DNA of 64,000 nucleotides from Opitutia bacterium (GTDB lineage Bacteria > Verrucomicrobiota > Verrucomicrobiia > Opitutales > Seribacteraceae). Location of the stretch: the NCBI GenBank assembly GCA_002716045.1, contig PAZC01000060.1, positions 39,999 through 103,998 on the forward strand, written 5' to 3'. Position 1 is the first letter of the stretch. The number at the start of each line of letters is the position of its first letter. The notes beneath the pieces were generated by a model. The model did no database searches and was not told the origin of the DNA. It worked only from the letters and a program-made list of their open reading frames with translations. The translations under genes and the position numbers were made by a program. Of the stretch, positions 17,290-27,404 are shown piece after piece.

Positions 17290-18321
17290 TTAGCTCCATC
17301 CATGGGCATCGCTAACATCGATCATGGCCTTCAGGATGACGTTCCAAGTATCGGGATTTTCCAAGGTGGCGTTAGGGAACATGCAGCCATCCCAGCAGAT
17401 GTGCTCGATGCCACGCGAGGTCGCATCCTTTAGCCAGTAGCCGGAGCATTTCACGATGTCCAGTTTCCCGTTGGGATCGTCGGCCGGACAATGCTTGCCC
17501 GTCTTGTCATGACTGCCTGCGCCATGTACTTGGCCATCGTTCTGCGCTACGTGGAAGTCGATTGTCCAAGGACGCAACTTGTCGGTCATCGTCTCATAGG
17601 CTGCATAAAACTCTTCTTCGGAGTAACCTTCCTGAAGAAGCGCATGCTCAGGGGCATTGTAGCCGAGAGTGTAGAGATAGGTGTGAGCGAGATCAGCCTG
17701 AAAGCCCAATGTTTCAGGCATGCCGACTTCTTCAAGCAGGTCCAACATGTCTTTCCAACTATGCATGCCGGCCCAACATATCTCACCTTCAGCTGCAAGC
17801 CGCTCGCCGTGTCCTTCGGCTATCTGGGCTGCCTCCCTGAAGGTCTTGGCAATTTTCGCGGTATTGGCAGCTTTGTCCTCGCGCCACTTCTCAACGCCAA
17901 ATTCTGCTGAATCTATGCGAATGACCCCCCGCTTGCGGACGCCGTGATCATTGAAAACACCTGCAATGCGACAGGCCATCTTCACGGCATCCAGGAATTT
18001 CCCAGTGGCCTCATCATCTCCCATGGCAGAGTCACCGACCGTACCAGGCCAAACCGGGGCAACCAGAGACCCGACGTCAAAACCTTTACTTTCGATGAGA
18101 TCGGCGATGACCTTCAGTTCGTCATCGGAGGCCTCAGGGTTGGTATGAGGGAGAAAAAGAAAGTAATCAATGCCATCGAACTTGCGTCCGTCAACCTCGG
18201 CGGCAGCTGATAAATCTAGCATGCGCTCGAGGCTGATCGGAGGCTCTTGCCCCTCTTCGTCTCCTTTGCCCACGAGCCCGGGCCACATGGCATTATGTAA
18301 TTTTGGTGATGGGTTGCTCAT
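17290..18321 (-). CDS. Sugar phosphate isomerase/epimerase-like TIM barrel
   Basis: The 343-residue cytoplasmic protein has the AP_endonuc_2/xylose-isomerase-like pattern: acidic and His residues at strand ends such as [15 protein letters not shown] (about 177-191), [22 protein letters not shown] near 255-265, and [10 protein letters not shown]. These fit a divalent-metal site. Similar proteins occur next to sugar-acid genes in PVC bacteria. It sits beside the epimerase and the deoxy-sugar cluster, suggesting a role in handling a keto sugar or sugar acid. The exact reaction is not known. Confidence 0.72.
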   Translation of the reverse strand: MSNPSPKLHNAMWPGLVGKGDEEGQEPPISLERMLDLSAAAEVDGRKFDGIDYFLFLPHTNPEASDDELKVIADLIESKGFDVGSLVAPVWPGTVGDSAMGDDEATGKFLDAVKMACRIAGVFNDHGVRKRGVIRIDSAEFGVEKWREDKAANTAKIAKTFREAAQIAEGHGERLAAEGEICWAGMHSWKDMLDLLEEVGMPETLGFQADLAHTYLYTLGYNAPEHALLQEGYSEEEFYAAYETMTDKLRPWTIDFHVAQNDGQVHGAGSHDKTGKHCPADDPNGKLDIVKCSGYWLKDATSRGIEHICWDGCMFPNATLENPDTWNVILKAMIDVSDAHGWS

Positions 18322-18488
18322 CTTTGCTTAGTCCTTTCGGTCAGGGTTCGGAAAATTTTACGGGGTAACATGTGCGCCTAAAAAGGATGCTTCGGGCAAG
18401 AAAAAAAACTTCTTGTCGCTTGCCTTGTGGAGTCAAGGAACTAATGTTTTCTGAAAACTTACACTATTATTAATCGTAGCTTAAAACC

Positions 18489-19184
18489 ATGAAAATCATC
18501 ATCACGACCTTTCTGGCTCTTTCCATAGCCTGCCTTCTTCAAGCTCGCACCTGGACAAGCACTGCAGGAACTACAGTGGAAGGAGAGTTGACCAATTTCG
18601 CCAATAGCACTGCATTCATCATGACCTCGGATGGCCGTCAGCTTCCAGTCCAACTTCAATTGCTTAGCCCCGCAGACCAAGAGTACATCAAGGAATGGTA
18701 CGTGGCCAAAAAGGAAGGCAGAACCTTACCGCAATCCGGAGGAGGAGGAGGAAAACTGAGCGAAGGCTTGGCTGAGATACTTCCTGAAAAGCTGCTGGAC
18801 TCCAAAGGCGAAGAAGTTTCGCGTAACGAACTAGCCGGCAAGACCGTGGGTTTCTACTTTTCGGCTCACTGGTGCCCTCCTTGCCGAGCTTTCACTCCAC
18901 GGTTGGTTGATTTTCGTGACACCAACAAAAAGGATTTCGAGGTTGTTTTCGTTAGCTCGGACAGAAATCCCGCCGCTCAAATGGGATATATGAAAGAAGC
19001 AAAGATGAAATGGCTCACTATGAAACATCGCTCGAAGGAAGCCAATGCGCTTGCCAAGAAATATGGAGTGAGTGGCATACCCGCTCTAATCATCGTCTCA
19101 CCGGATGGCGAGACCATCACCAAGAATGGTCGCGGCGACGTTTCATCCAACCCGAAGGGTGCTCTCGCCTCTTGGCAAAAGTAA
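18489..19184 (+). CDS. Secreted thioredoxin-like protein with SHD1-like N-terminal domain
   Basis: A signal peptide (about 1-19) is followed by a small beta domain, RTWTSTAGTTVEGEL...LLSPADQEYI (20-67), that resembles SHD1 domains common in PVC exported proteins. A Gly-rich linker at 83-88 follows, then a thioredoxin fold with WCPPC (Cys129, Cys132) and the cis-Pro motif SGIPAL. The layout is that of nucleoredoxin/TlpA-type reductases acting in the periplasm. It is convergent with another SHD1-bearing exported protein. Partner and substrate unknown. Confidence 0.82.
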   Translation: MKIIITTFLALSIACLLQARTWTSTAGTTVEGELTNFANSTAFIMTSDGRQLPVQLQLLSPADQEYIKEWYVAKKEGRTLPQSGGGGGKLSEGLAEILPEKLLDSKGEEVSRNELAGKTVGFYFSAHWCPPCRAFTPRLVDFRDTNKKDFEVVFVSSDRNPAAQMGYMKEAKMKWLTMKHRSKEANALAKKYGVSGIPALIIVSPDGETITKNGRGDVSSNPKGALASWQK

Positions 19185-19228
19185 AAGCACTCAGAATAGT
19201 CAGGGGAAGGTCCTGACCTCAAAAAGGC

Positions 19229-20389
19229 TTAACGTATCTCGATCTCGAGGCGGCGACCACGGTCAATTTCACCGCCGTTCCTGCTATCCCCGTAGATGAA
19301 GTGGTAATCTTGAAAAGGAAATACTCCGGTATAATGGGCCAACCTGAAACGCAGGTCTCGGAAGCTTCTGGAGGCCAAGGTCACCTTGCGTTTGCCAAAC
19401 AGTTTGCCGTGTAATTCGGCTTGCTGTATTTCTCTGGGATAAATGCCTTTCTTCTGGAGATCCGCCCATTTCTCCAAGTAAGGCAAATCAACGGCTTGCC
19501 GCGCATTGGCGGGAATAGCCGAAATCGTGGTGTCATCAACAATGGGAGTCCAGTCAGGCGCTTTCCACTCGTCCTTAATTTCGAAGAAAGATGGGACAGT
19601 CACGCTCAAAGCCATTACACTGGGATGATCAATTTGCCTTGGGTCCAGGGGCTCTCCTGTCACGGAAAGTTGGTTCGATGATAATTCAAATCCCATTTTC
19701 AGCTTCACTCCATCGCCATGATCGGCGATCAACTCGAGGCGGCGAAAACCCGAAGCTGAAGGCGGAGCTGAAGGGGTCTCGAAGGACTTCACTTTTCGAA
19801 GCTTGTAGTGGCGCTCCGCATAATCACGATAGTAAGCATGCGGCCAACCGAGCTTCGGGTCCTGCTTTGTATAATATCCCATGCGAAAGGAAACACGCAG
19901 CGGTTTTCCTATCACCTTGCCATCTGAATCCTTAAGAAAGATAAATACGCGCCCGCTGCCATGTACCGCGATGTCGAAGTTTCTGTTTTCGGCAACGGCA
20001 TAGTAGCGAGCCCATTCTCCTTCGCCAATAGTTGGCAAGAGGATCTTTCCGCCAACGTTTTGTACAGCGTTATCAGGTTTGACATCAACGGGGGGCTTGG
20101 CGGGATTTCCAGGATCAGGCTTAACAAAGGGATTATTGCCATTAGGCGCAGGTGGGGGCTCTTCGCCGCCCAATTTCTTCGCCAAGGCTTGTGATTCAGG
20201 GGTTAACTTGGCCAACGGATAGGCGAATATTCGCCCGCCCATATTGATCGTTACAGTTTTGTCATCACTCTTGATATAACGGGCTTTGATGGTCTGGCCA
20301 TCTACGTTGGTCCAATCGTAAATCGTATTATCCGCGTAAGAGTAAGCGGCGAAAAGCAAAGAGAGAAGAAAGGATTGCAGGAATTTCAT
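19229..20389 (-). CDS. Secreted protein with SHD1-like domain, unknown
   Basis: The 386-residue protein has a signal peptide (1-19), then an SHD1-like segment (YDWTNVDGQTIKARY...LAKLTPESQAL, about 24-70), a Pro/Asn-rich linker (75-105), and a long beta-rich region to the end that I do not recognise. No catalytic motif stands out. It faces the SHD1-thioredoxin gene, and the two share the same N-terminal domain plan, so they may work in the same place. Probably periplasmic. Confidence 0.65.
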   Translation of the reverse strand: MKFLQSFLLSLLFAAYSYADNTIYDWTNVDGQTIKARYIKSDDKTVTINMGGRIFAYPLAKLTPESQALAKKLGGEEPPPAPNGNNPFVKPDPGNPAKPPVDVKPDNAVQNVGGKILLPTIGEGEWARYYAVAENRNFDIAVHGSGRVFIFLKDSDGKVIGKPLRVSFRMGYYTKQDPKLGWPHAYYRDYAERHYKLRKVKSFETPSAPPSASGFRRLELIADHGDGVKLKMGFELSSNQLSVTGEPLDPRQIDHPSVMALSVTVPSFFEIKDEWKAPDWTPIVDDTTISAIPANARQAVDLPYLEKWADLQKKGIYPREIQQAELHGKLFGKRKVTLASRSFRDLRFRLAHYTGVFPFQDYHFIYGDSRNGGEIDRGRRLEIEIR

Positions 20390-20430
20390 GGCTTTATCTA
20401 ATTAAATATTCTGGGGGAAAGATCTTAATT

Positions 20431-21501
20431 TCAAGCCTGCGCTTCAGGGTAGCTGCCCAGGCATTTCACAAAGGGGCAAGTGTATTCCAACTCCTTCAAG
20501 GCCTCGCTAACCAAAGAGTCCTCACAGTGCCCCATGACATCTACGAAGAAATAGTAGTCCCATGCTTTCCGGCGGCTGGGGCGAGACTCTATTTTGCTCA
20601 GATTCAGCTCCCGCTTGCTGAAAGGAGCCAGCGCTTCCTGCAAGGCTCCGGTTCGGTCGTTAACGGACAAGACCACACTCGTCTTGTAATTAACTTTCTC
20701 TCGGCGGGCTGGAGCTTTGGCTCCGATCACCAAAAATCGGGTAACGTTTTCCTTCTTGTCCTGTATTGCCTCGACCGCCACAGGCAAGCCTCTCATCTCG
20801 GCAGCCAAATTACTGGCAATCGCTGCCGCGTTGTCCTCCTCTTTGGCCCGATCAACCGCCGAGGAAGTACTTGCCACGGAAATGAGTTGAGCGTCAGGCA
20901 GATTTCGACGCAACCATTCACGGCATTGCCCCAAGGCTTGGTTTTTGGAGAGAACGGTTTCAATCTCATTCAAATCGTGCCGTGAAATCAGGCAGTGAGA
21001 AATATTCAGGTAAACTTGAGCAATAACCGTCAGGTCGGTTTCAACTAGCATGTCGAGGGAACGAAACACTGCCCCTTCGGTTGAGTTTTCAATCGGCACG
21101 ACACCATAGTCACAATCGCCTCGCTCGACTTCTTCGAATACCTCGCATATGGTTTTGAGGGGCTTGTAGTCCAAACTATTCCCGAAATTTTTTATTGCAG
21201 CCTGATGCGTATAAGTCGCCTCAGGTCCGAGATAACCTATTATGAGTTTTTTTTCCAAGGCGATCGAGGCAGAAATAATCTCACGATAAATAGCTCTTAG
21301 CGAACTGTCTCCCAAAGGGCCTTCACCATGCTCGCACAGCTTGGTTAAAACCTCCTCTTCGCGAGCAGGGACATAGAGCGGTTCATCCTGTTCGTTCTTT
21401 AATTTTCCGATCTCAGCAGCCAAGCGAACACGCTCGTGGAGGCGGTCGACAATCTCTCGATCCACCTCGTCAATCTTTCCTCGAAGATGCTCCATATCCA
21501 T
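20431..21501 (-). CDS. pheA: Bifunctional chorismate mutase/prephenate dehydratase
   Basis: The 356-residue protein has the three expected parts in order. AroQ-type chorismate mutase (about 1-85) shows the basic residues of R-x-V-R-L-A-A-E-I-G-K. Prephenate dehydratase (about 90-270) opens with GYLGPEATYTHQAA and carries PIENSTEGAV and the ESxxNxTRF-like motif KENVTRFLVIG. An ACT domain (about 275-350) with the ESRPSR effector motif closes it. It makes phenylpyruvate for phenylalanine synthesis and should be feedback-inhibited by Phe. It is divergent from ilvD, another amino-acid gene. Confidence 0.95.
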   Translation of the reverse strand: MDMEHLRGKIDEVDREIVDRLHERVRLAAEIGKLKNEQDEPLYVPAREEEVLTKLCEHGEGPLGDSSLRAIYREIISASIALEKKLIIGYLGPEATYTHQAAIKNFGNSLDYKPLKTICEVFEEVERGDCDYGVVPIENSTEGAVFRSLDMLVETDLTVIAQVYLNISHCLISRHDLNEIETVLSKNQALGQCREWLRRNLPDAQLISVASTSSAVDRAKEEDNAAAIASNLAAEMRGLPVAVEAIQDKKENVTRFLVIGAKAPARREKVNYKTSVVLSVNDRTGALQEALAPFSKRELNLSKIESRPSRRKAWDYYFFVDVMGHCEDSLVSEALKELEYTCPFVKCLGSYPEAQA

Positions 21502-21587
21502 GGCTAAATCGAAAAACAGGGTTGCACCTCAGCTCAGTTAAAGCTTTTTGAGGCTCTTTTGGAAAGCATTCAACCATAGATATAAGG

Positions 21588-23294
21588 ATGCCAGAAGCAA
21601 TGAAAACTTCGGACTCTCGCCCTTTCTCGTCCATCATAGTGGACGGCAGTGACCGTGCACCCAATCGTTCCATGCTCCGTGCAGTCGGATTCGAGGATGA
21701 AGATTTTGAAAAACCACAAGTAGCGGTCTGCTCCGCCTGGAGCATGGTCACGCCCTGCAACGCGCATTTGGACGAACTAGGGAAAATGGCTGTTGCCGGC
21801 GTCGACGCAGCGGGAGGCAAAGCGATCCCCTTTGGCACCATTACAGTCTCAGATGGAATAAGCATGGGGACTCAGGGCATGAGGTATTCTTTGGTTTCCC
21901 GTGAAGTGATAGCGGATTCCATCGAGACAGTTGTGGGAGCGGAAGGCATGGATGGACTGGTCGTCATTGGCGGATGCGACAAGAACATGCCAGCCAGTTT
22001 AATGGCGCTGGCCCGCCTCAATCGCCCTGGAATATTTGTCTACGGCGGCACCATATTACCAGGTATTCACAAGGAGAAACCTGTCGATATCGTATCAGTT
22101 TTCGAGGCCGTCGGACAATATGCTGGAGGAAAGATCGACGAGCAGGAACTCAAGGACATAGAATCTTGCGCAATCCCCGGGCACGGGTCCTGCGGAGGAA
22201 TGTATACGGCCAACACTATGTCCTCCGCAATCGAGGCACTCGGGATGAGCTTGCCCGACAGTTCTGCTCAACTTGCTGTCTCAGACGAAAAGAGACTTGA
22301 TTCCGAAGCGGCTGGGGCAGCTGTTGTGAAGCTCATGGAGAGCAACCTGAAACCTCGAGACATCATGACAAGGGAGGCCTTCGAGAATGCCATCACAGTG
22401 GTAATCACTTTGGGCGGCTCCACGAATGCAGTGCTTCATCTACTTGCCATGGCCCACGCCGCCAACGTGCCACTTGAACTCGATGACTTCACGGAAATCG
22501 GGAAACGTGTACCGCTTCTTTGCGATCTCAAGCCTAGCGGCAAATACAACATGTCTCATTTCGTTCGAATTGGCGGACTAAGCCCTCTTCTCAAGACCTT
22601 GCTTGACGAAGGCCTCCTGCACGGCGACTGCCTGACTGTGACGGGCAAGACAGTACGGGAAAACGTAACTGGCTCAACCCCTTATGCCCCCTACCCCGAT
22701 GGTCAAGATCTCGTTCGCCCCTTCAATGATCCGATCAAGGCGGACAGCCACCTGCGCATTCTCTATGGCAACTTGGCCAAGGATGGAGCTGTGGCCAAAA
22801 TAACAGGCAAGGAAGGTCTCCGGTTCAGTGGCAAAGCCATTGTATTTGAATCAGAGGAGGATTCCCTTCAGGGCATACTCAAGGGTGAAGTCCAGGCTGG
22901 CCATGTCGTAGTTATTCGCAATGAAGGCCCCGTGGGAGGCCCAGGCATGAGGGAGATGCTCTCGCCCACAGGTGCAATCATGGGCAAAGGCTTGGGAGAA
23001 GAGGTGGCATTAATAACAGACGGGAGATTCTCTGGTGGAAGTCATGGTTTCGTGGTAGGACACGTGACGCCTGAGGCAGCAGTTGGAGGTCCCATCGGCA
23101 TAATCCGCAATGGCGATCCAATCACCATAGATGCTGAAAAGAATGAGTTGAATCTGGAGCTTGACGAACAAGAACTTGAAGCTCGCTTCAGGGCATGGTC
23201 TCCACCGGAGCCAAAGGAAACTCGTGGCGTCCTCGCCAAATACGCCAAGCTAGTCACTTCCGCTTCCTTGGGCGCCGTAACAGATGACTTTTGA
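21588..23294 (+). CDS. ilvD: Dihydroxy-acid dehydratase
   Basis: The 568-residue protein matches IlvD throughout. It has an early Cys in the [11 protein letters not shown] region, [14 protein letters not shown] near 128-141, [16 protein letters not shown] near 200-215 (iron-sulfur ligands), and [20 protein letters not shown] in the second domain, then [10 protein letters not shown]. It dehydrates 2,3-dihydroxy acids in valine and isoleucine synthesis. The Cys pattern fits the usual Fe-S enzyme rather than the sugar-acid branch, but an aldonate role cannot be excluded. A second ATG at 21600 is an equally good start. pgi follows after 6 bp. Confidence 0.92.
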   Translation: MPEAMKTSDSRPFSSIIVDGSDRAPNRSMLRAVGFEDEDFEKPQVAVCSAWSMVTPCNAHLDELGKMAVAGVDAAGGKAIPFGTITVSDGISMGTQGMRYSLVSREVIADSIETVVGAEGMDGLVVIGGCDKNMPASLMALARLNRPGIFVYGGTILPGIHKEKPVDIVSVFEAVGQYAGGKIDEQELKDIESCAIPGHGSCGGMYTANTMSSAIEALGMSLPDSSAQLAVSDEKRLDSEAAGAAVVKLMESNLKPRDIMTREAFENAITVVITLGGSTNAVLHLLAMAHAANVPLELDDFTEIGKRVPLLCDLKPSGKYNMSHFVRIGGLSPLLKTLLDEGLLHGDCLTVTGKTVRENVTGSTPYAPYPDGQDLVRPFNDPIKADSHLRILYGNLAKDGAVAKITGKEGLRFSGKAIVFESEEDSLQGILKGEVQAGHVVVIRNEGPVGGPGMREMLSPTGAIMGKGLGEEVALITDGRFSGGSHGFVVGHVTPEAAVGGPIGIIRNGDPITIDAEKNELNLELDEQELEARFRAWSPPEPKETRGVLAKYAKLVTSASLGAVTDDF

Positions 23295-23300
23295 ATTCCA

Positions 23301-24872
23301 ATGAAGACAAACCATTATCTCACCTCTCCAGAAATCAAGTTTTCGGCCGACTTCTCATATGTCGACTTCCCTGAGGGGTTCCTCGAATCGATGCAAGACA
23401 AGGTTAGTAATGCCATCGCTGCCATGGAGGCACTTGAAAATGGTGCCATTGCAAACCCAGACGAAGGACGGATGGTTGGTCATTATTGGCTACGAGCGCC
23501 CGAGTTGGCTCCTGACGATAAACTGACGGAGGAGATCGTTGCCGTTCAGTCAAGGGTTATGGATCTAGCCGACAAAGTTCATCGAGGTGAACTGCAGGCT
23601 CCCGCAGGCCCTTTCACCGACCTGCTCGTAATAGGAATAGGCGGTTCGGCTCTTGGACCACAATTTGTTAGTCGTGCACTTGGTCATCCGAATCATGACA
23701 AACTATCAAGCCATTTCTTTGATAACACTGACCCTGATGGCATAGACCTCACGCTTGCTCATCTTGGGAATCGACTGAAAACAACTCTGGCGATTGTTAT
23801 CTCTAAGTCCGGCGGCACACCTGAAACGCGCAATGGCATGATGGAGGCCGAAGCAGCTTTTGCCAAACAAGGCCTCGATTTCGCCAAGCAGGCAATCGCC
23901 ATCACGGGAGATGGCAGCAAACTACATGCCCATGCGACCTCATGCGGTTGGCTCGACTTTCTCCCCATGTGGGATTGGATCGGAGGCCGTACCAGTGAAA
24001 CCTCAGTGGTAGGCCTTCTTCCGGCCGCCCTTCAGGGGATCGACGTAAAGGAGCTTCTTTCTGGCGCTGCTTCAATGGATGCAATAACTCGCGAAAGTAA
24101 TTTTCGGAAGAACCCCGCGGCCCTACTTGCTTTGGCATGGTATCACCTCACCGATGCCAAAGGATCCAAGGACATGGTAATTCTTCCGTATAAGGACCGG
24201 CTCGAGCTTTTTGCCAAGTACCTGCAGCAACTGGTCATGGAGTCACTTGGCAAGGAAACCGATCTGGATGGCAATTTGGTTCATCAAGGAATTGCTGTTT
24301 ACGGCAACAAAGGATCGACGGATCAACACGCCTATGTCCAACAACTCAGAGAAGGCGTGCCTAATTTCTTCGCCACCTTCATCGAAGTTCTCCAACAGCG
24401 AGCCGCGGACGGAAGCATAGAGGTGGACGAAGATGCCATGACCTCTGGTGATTATCTCCACGGGTTCTTCCTTGGCACCCGTGACGCACTGCATGAAAAC
24501 GGACGAAAATCGGTCACCCTCACAATAGAAGAAGTAAACGCTTCTTCCGTGGGTTGCCTGATCGCCCTCTTTGAGCGGGCGGTCGGCTTTTATGCGACCC
24601 TTGTCAACGTCAACGCTTACCATCAGCCCGGAGTCGAAGCTGGCAAAAAGGCAGCTTCCTCTGTCTTGGCAGTGCGAAAGAGGGTCAAACTCCACCTCAT
24701 TGAGAATCTTGGTCAAAGTTTCGACGCCAAAAGTTTAGCCGCTGCCATCGGGGCAAATGGCAAAGAGCATTGGGTGTACAAGATACTCGAAAGCCTTGCC
24801 GCGAACCATCCGAAAAGCTTTACTCGTGAAAGCGGAGAAAATCCACTGGAAGATAGCTTCTCCCAAAAATGA
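23301..24872 (+). CDS. pgi: Glucose-6-phosphate isomerase
   Basis: The 523-residue protein shows the PGI signatures. These are [12 protein letters not shown] and [12 protein letters not shown] for phosphate binding, GGRTSETS (a variant of GGRxS), [22 protein letters not shown] containing the catalytic Glu, and [13 protein letters not shown] with the catalytic His. It interconverts glucose-6-phosphate and fructose-6-phosphate. It is placed 6 bp after ilvD, so the two are probably cotranscribed. Length and motifs are ordinary. Confidence 0.95.
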   Translation: MKTNHYLTSPEIKFSADFSYVDFPEGFLESMQDKVSNAIAAMEALENGAIANPDEGRMVGHYWLRAPELAPDDKLTEEIVAVQSRVMDLADKVHRGELQAPAGPFTDLLVIGIGGSALGPQFVSRALGHPNHDKLSSHFFDNTDPDGIDLTLAHLGNRLKTTLAIVISKSGGTPETRNGMMEAEAAFAKQGLDFAKQAIAITGDGSKLHAHATSCGWLDFLPMWDWIGGRTSETSVVGLLPAALQGIDVKELLSGAASMDAITRESNFRKNPAALLALAWYHLTDAKGSKDMVILPYKDRLELFAKYLQQLVMESLGKETDLDGNLVHQGIAVYGNKGSTDQHAYVQQLREGVPNFFATFIEVLQQRAADGSIEVDEDAMTSGDYLHGFFLGTRDALHENGRKSVTLTIEEVNASSVGCLIALFERAVGFYATLVNVNAYHQPGVEAGKKAASSVLAVRKRVKLHLIENLGQSFDAKSLAAAIGANGKEHWVYKILESLAANHPKSFTRESGENPLEDSFSQK

Positions 24873-24935
24873 CTTGCAATCAATCGTGCAAAATCTCGTC
24901 CAAAGCAACCATCCTGCCGACCTGCTGAACAATGT

Positions 24936-24951
24936 AATCCTTAAAAGGATT
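24936..24951. repeat. Short inverted repeat between pgi and the coiled-coil gene
   Basis: AATCCTT and AAGGATT face each other across two A residues. The loop is too short for a terminator and no T-tract follows, so an operator-like site is possible. It lies 52 bases before the next ATG. The rest of the 130-base gap shows nothing I can name. Confidence 0.3.
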
Positions 24952-25002
24952 TGCATTCAGCGGTCAGTCATCGTAACTTTCTTTTACAACTAGGAATTTG
25001 TC

Positions 25003-26481
25003 ATGAGAATATTGTCAGTTATACTCCGTGTTCTAACCGTGCTTTGTATTGGCGGAGGCTTTGCCATGTGGCACATGGGTAGAGCCAATCTTAAGGCAAA
25101 ACTCGGAGGGAAAGCCAAAGAAGACCCGATCACCACGATCTACTCGATCTTCGACGAACAAACCGATGCCAGCTATGAAGTCATGCAGGCCGATGCGGAA
25201 TCAGAACCTAAATGGACTGCAATCAATGATGGATCCACGCTTTACGAGACAACCTTCAGTGACGCTCATCCCTTTTCGGTTCTCACTGATCAGGATTTGA
25301 GAAATACCGCACTCAAGAAACTGGAACTCAGCCACCCAGACCCGGAAAAGGATCAAGACGAAAATGGCGTACCTGACATAAAGGAAGATCTACCAAATAA
25401 AATCCGGGCCACTCAACCTCAGGAAATCTACGACGCTAAAGAACAAATTACCTTAGCAGACGCAGAATCCCAGCTGGATGGGGCGGTAAAGACCTTACAA
25501 GATCAAAACTATCGCACAGGTGTCCTCGATCCCGTCCGCAAGGAATTCCTTGGGAGTGAGGCAAAGCCCATAATTAGCCGAAAGAAACCCAATTTCAGTT
25601 CAACCGAAACCTACGAGAACAAACTAAAGACGGCATTCGGAAAACTCTATTGGGAGCGAGATCGCCTTTATAATGAAATCTCAAAGACACGCAAACTAGC
25701 TGTTGCGAGGGACGAGCATTTGCAGGAAGTGCAGCAACGCTACATTGCCCGAGGCATAGAGAAGGAGAATTTAGAAGCTCAATCCCAACACCTTGAGCTA
25801 AACTTGCAGGACACCAAGCGGGAGTTTGAATTAGCCAAGACGGACTGGGGAGAGCAAAAGGACGCCTTGGATCAAAAAATCAAAACAACCGAGGACAACC
25901 TTCGGGCTGCCGAGATCGCCAAGAAAGAACTTGATGACGAGTGGAAAACCAAGATGCAGGATACTCGCAACGATTACGAAAACCAATTGCAGGAAAAGGA
26001 ACGCGACGCCATAGCTCGTGAGCAAAAAGGGTATGAACGGGGACGGGAAGAGGTCTTGCAGGAAACAGGCCGAAAATTAGCAGCTACAGAAGAAGCCCCC
26101 ACCAACTACTTCGAGGAGCCTGCCGCCCCGGAACAACCTGCTCCCGTGCTTCCGCCGGTCGCCCCTTCACCAGCAGTACCTGGGTTGGAAGGTGCGCCAA
26201 CCTCCACAAATATTGCCAGTGGTCTTCAAGAGCAAAGCATTCCGAGCATCGTCACCAACGTTACCCGCATCAGTGCCCGCGACGGCATCATCATTTTACC
26301 GGTAGGCAGCAGCAACGGACTTACCTCGGGCAGTACCTTCACCTTGCTCAAGGGAGGGAAACAGACCGCCAAGATCAAGGTTACCCGCGCAGAAGGCTCC
26401 TATTGCATCGCAAATATCCTTCCTAAATTCGGTGATCCCCGCCGTCTGCGCGCTGGCGATCAAATCCAAGTCGTGCGTTAG
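25003..26481 (+). CDS. Membrane-anchored coiled-coil protein, unknown
   Basis: The 492-residue protein has an N-terminal hydrophobic anchor (about 5-24) and a charged region containing a calcium-loop-like DPEKDQDENGVPD stretch near 113-125. A long coiled coil (about 200-350) is rich in Glu, Lys, Gln and Leu. A Pro-rich linker (365-395) leads to a compact C-terminal beta domain (about 415-492) with LPVGSSNGLTSGSTFTLL and RLRAGDQIQVV. The end resembles small barrel domains that close cell-envelope scaffolds. I do not recognise the family. A 54-codon lipoprotein-like gene follows 36 bp later. Confidence 0.65.
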   Translation: MRILSVILRVLTVLCIGGGFAMWHMGRANLKAKLGGKAKEDPITTIYSIFDEQTDASYEVMQADAESEPKWTAINDGSTLYETTFSDAHPFSVLTDQDLRNTALKKLELSHPDPEKDQDENGVPDIKEDLPNKIRATQPQEIYDAKEQITLADAESQLDGAVKTLQDQNYRTGVLDPVRKEFLGSEAKPIISRKKPNFSSTETYENKLKTAFGKLYWERDRLYNEISKTRKLAVARDEHLQEVQQRYIARGIEKENLEAQSQHLELNLQDTKREFELAKTDWGEQKDALDQKIKTTEDNLRAAEIAKKELDDEWKTKMQDTRNDYENQLQEKERDAIAREQKGYERGREEVLQETGRKLAATEEAPTNYFEEPAAPEQPAPVLPPVAPSPAVPGLEGAPTSTNIASGLQEQSIPSIVTNVTRISARDGIIILPVGSSNGLTSGSTFTLLKGGKQTAKIKVTRAEGSYCIANILPKFGDPRRLRAGDQIQVVR

Positions 26482-26517
26482 CGCTTTTGATAAACTAAAA
26501 CATAACGACCTAGGAAT

Positions 26518-26682
26518 ATGAAGAAATTCTGGATTTTCTTGTTCTTGTCCACCGTCACGCTTGCTAACAGCGGTTGCTTCACTGCCGATGTCGACGAGTC
26601 CCAAATCCCTCAAAGCCGTCCCGCGAATTGGGAACATTCAGGACCTTCAGGTTTTGGTGGCGGTGGTTTTCTCGGACGTTAA
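26518..26682 (+). CDS. Small lipoprotein-like peptide, 54 residues
   Basis: ATG 26518 follows CTAGGAAT, a fair ribosome-binding site. The peptide has a Lys-Lys start, a hydrophobic core (FWIFLFLSTVTLA), then NSGC at 17-20. Cys20 could be lipidated, although Asn at -3 is unusual for a lipobox. The mature 35 residues end in a Gly-rich tail. It lies between the coiled-coil gene and rsmI, on the same strand. No known family; judged real from the start signal and the secretion-like N-terminus. Confidence 0.55.
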   Translation: MKKFWIFLFLSTVTLANSGCFTADVDESQIPQSRPANWEHSGPSGFGGGGFLGR

Positions 26683-26708
26683 GCGTCTGAGTTGAGCTCA
26701 GTTTCGAG

Positions 26709-27404
26709 GTGACCGCCCCACAAGGCGCCCTCTATCTTGTAGCCACGCCAATCGGCAATCTTGGCGACGTTTCAAGTCGAGCCATTCAAGTTCTTGGTGA
26801 TTGTGACTTAGTGGCCTGCGAGGACACTCGAGTCACAGCTAAATTATTCGCCCATCTCCAAATATCGGTGCCCACTACCTCGTATCGCGAGGAAAACGAA
26901 AAACGCAAGGCACCAGAACTAGCTGCTCGAATCCAAGCAGGTGAAAGCATTGCCCTAGTATCAGACGCTGGTTTTCCTGCAATAAGTGATCCTGGTTTTC
27001 GGTTCGTTCGAGAATGCCGACGACGAAAGTTGAAAGTCATTCCTATTCCTGGACCCAACGCAGGTTTGTCGGCCCTTTCCGTTTCCGGATTGCCAACCGA
27101 CAAATTTCTTTTCTTGGGTTTCCTTCCCCCAAAAACAACAGCGCGACGGAAAGCTTTCGATCAATGGAGCGACTTCAATGGCTCAATTGTAATCTACGAA
27201 TCAAAACACCGCATCCAAAAGGCCCTCACAGAGATTGTTGAAGTTTTGGGAACTGAGCGTTGTATCTGCGTGGCACGCGAAATGACCAAGGTACACGAAA
27301 TCTTTCACGTAGGCCCAGCTAAGGAGGTGCGCCGAGCCGTGGACAAGGGTAGTCAAAAGGGTGAATTCGTAATCGTAATCGCTCCGCAGGGGTACGAGTT
27401 GTGA
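26709..27404 (+). CDS. rsmI: 16S rRNA (cytidine(1402)-2'-O)-methyltransferase
   Basis: The 231-residue protein has the tetrapyrrole-methylase fold signatures of RsmI. The order is LVATPIGNLGD at about 9-19, CEDTRVTAKL near 38-47, LVSDAGFPAISDPGF near 80-94, and VIPIPGPNAGLSALSVSGLP near 103-122. It 2'-O-methylates C1402 in the decoding centre using SAM. It is slightly shorter than many RsmI proteins, which have an extra C-terminal domain. GTG start at 26709. The stop overlaps the ppx start (GTGA), so the pair is coupled. Confidence 0.93.
   Translation: MTAPQGALYLVATPIGNLGDVSSRAIQVLGDCDLVACEDTRVTAKLFAHLQISVPTTSYREENEKRKAPELAARIQAGESIALVSDAGFPAISDPGFRFVRECRRRKLKVIPIPGPNAGLSALSVSGLPTDKFLFLGFLPPKTTARRKAFDQWSDFNGSIVIYESKHRIQKALTEIVEVLGTERCICVAREMTKVHEIFHVGPAKEVRRAVDKGSQKGEFVIVIAPQGYEL

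Noticed and set aside
19205..19226. GTCAGG...CCTGAC hairpin between the two convergent SHD1-like genes
   Set aside because: Short stem without a T-tract on either strand; not called as a terminator.
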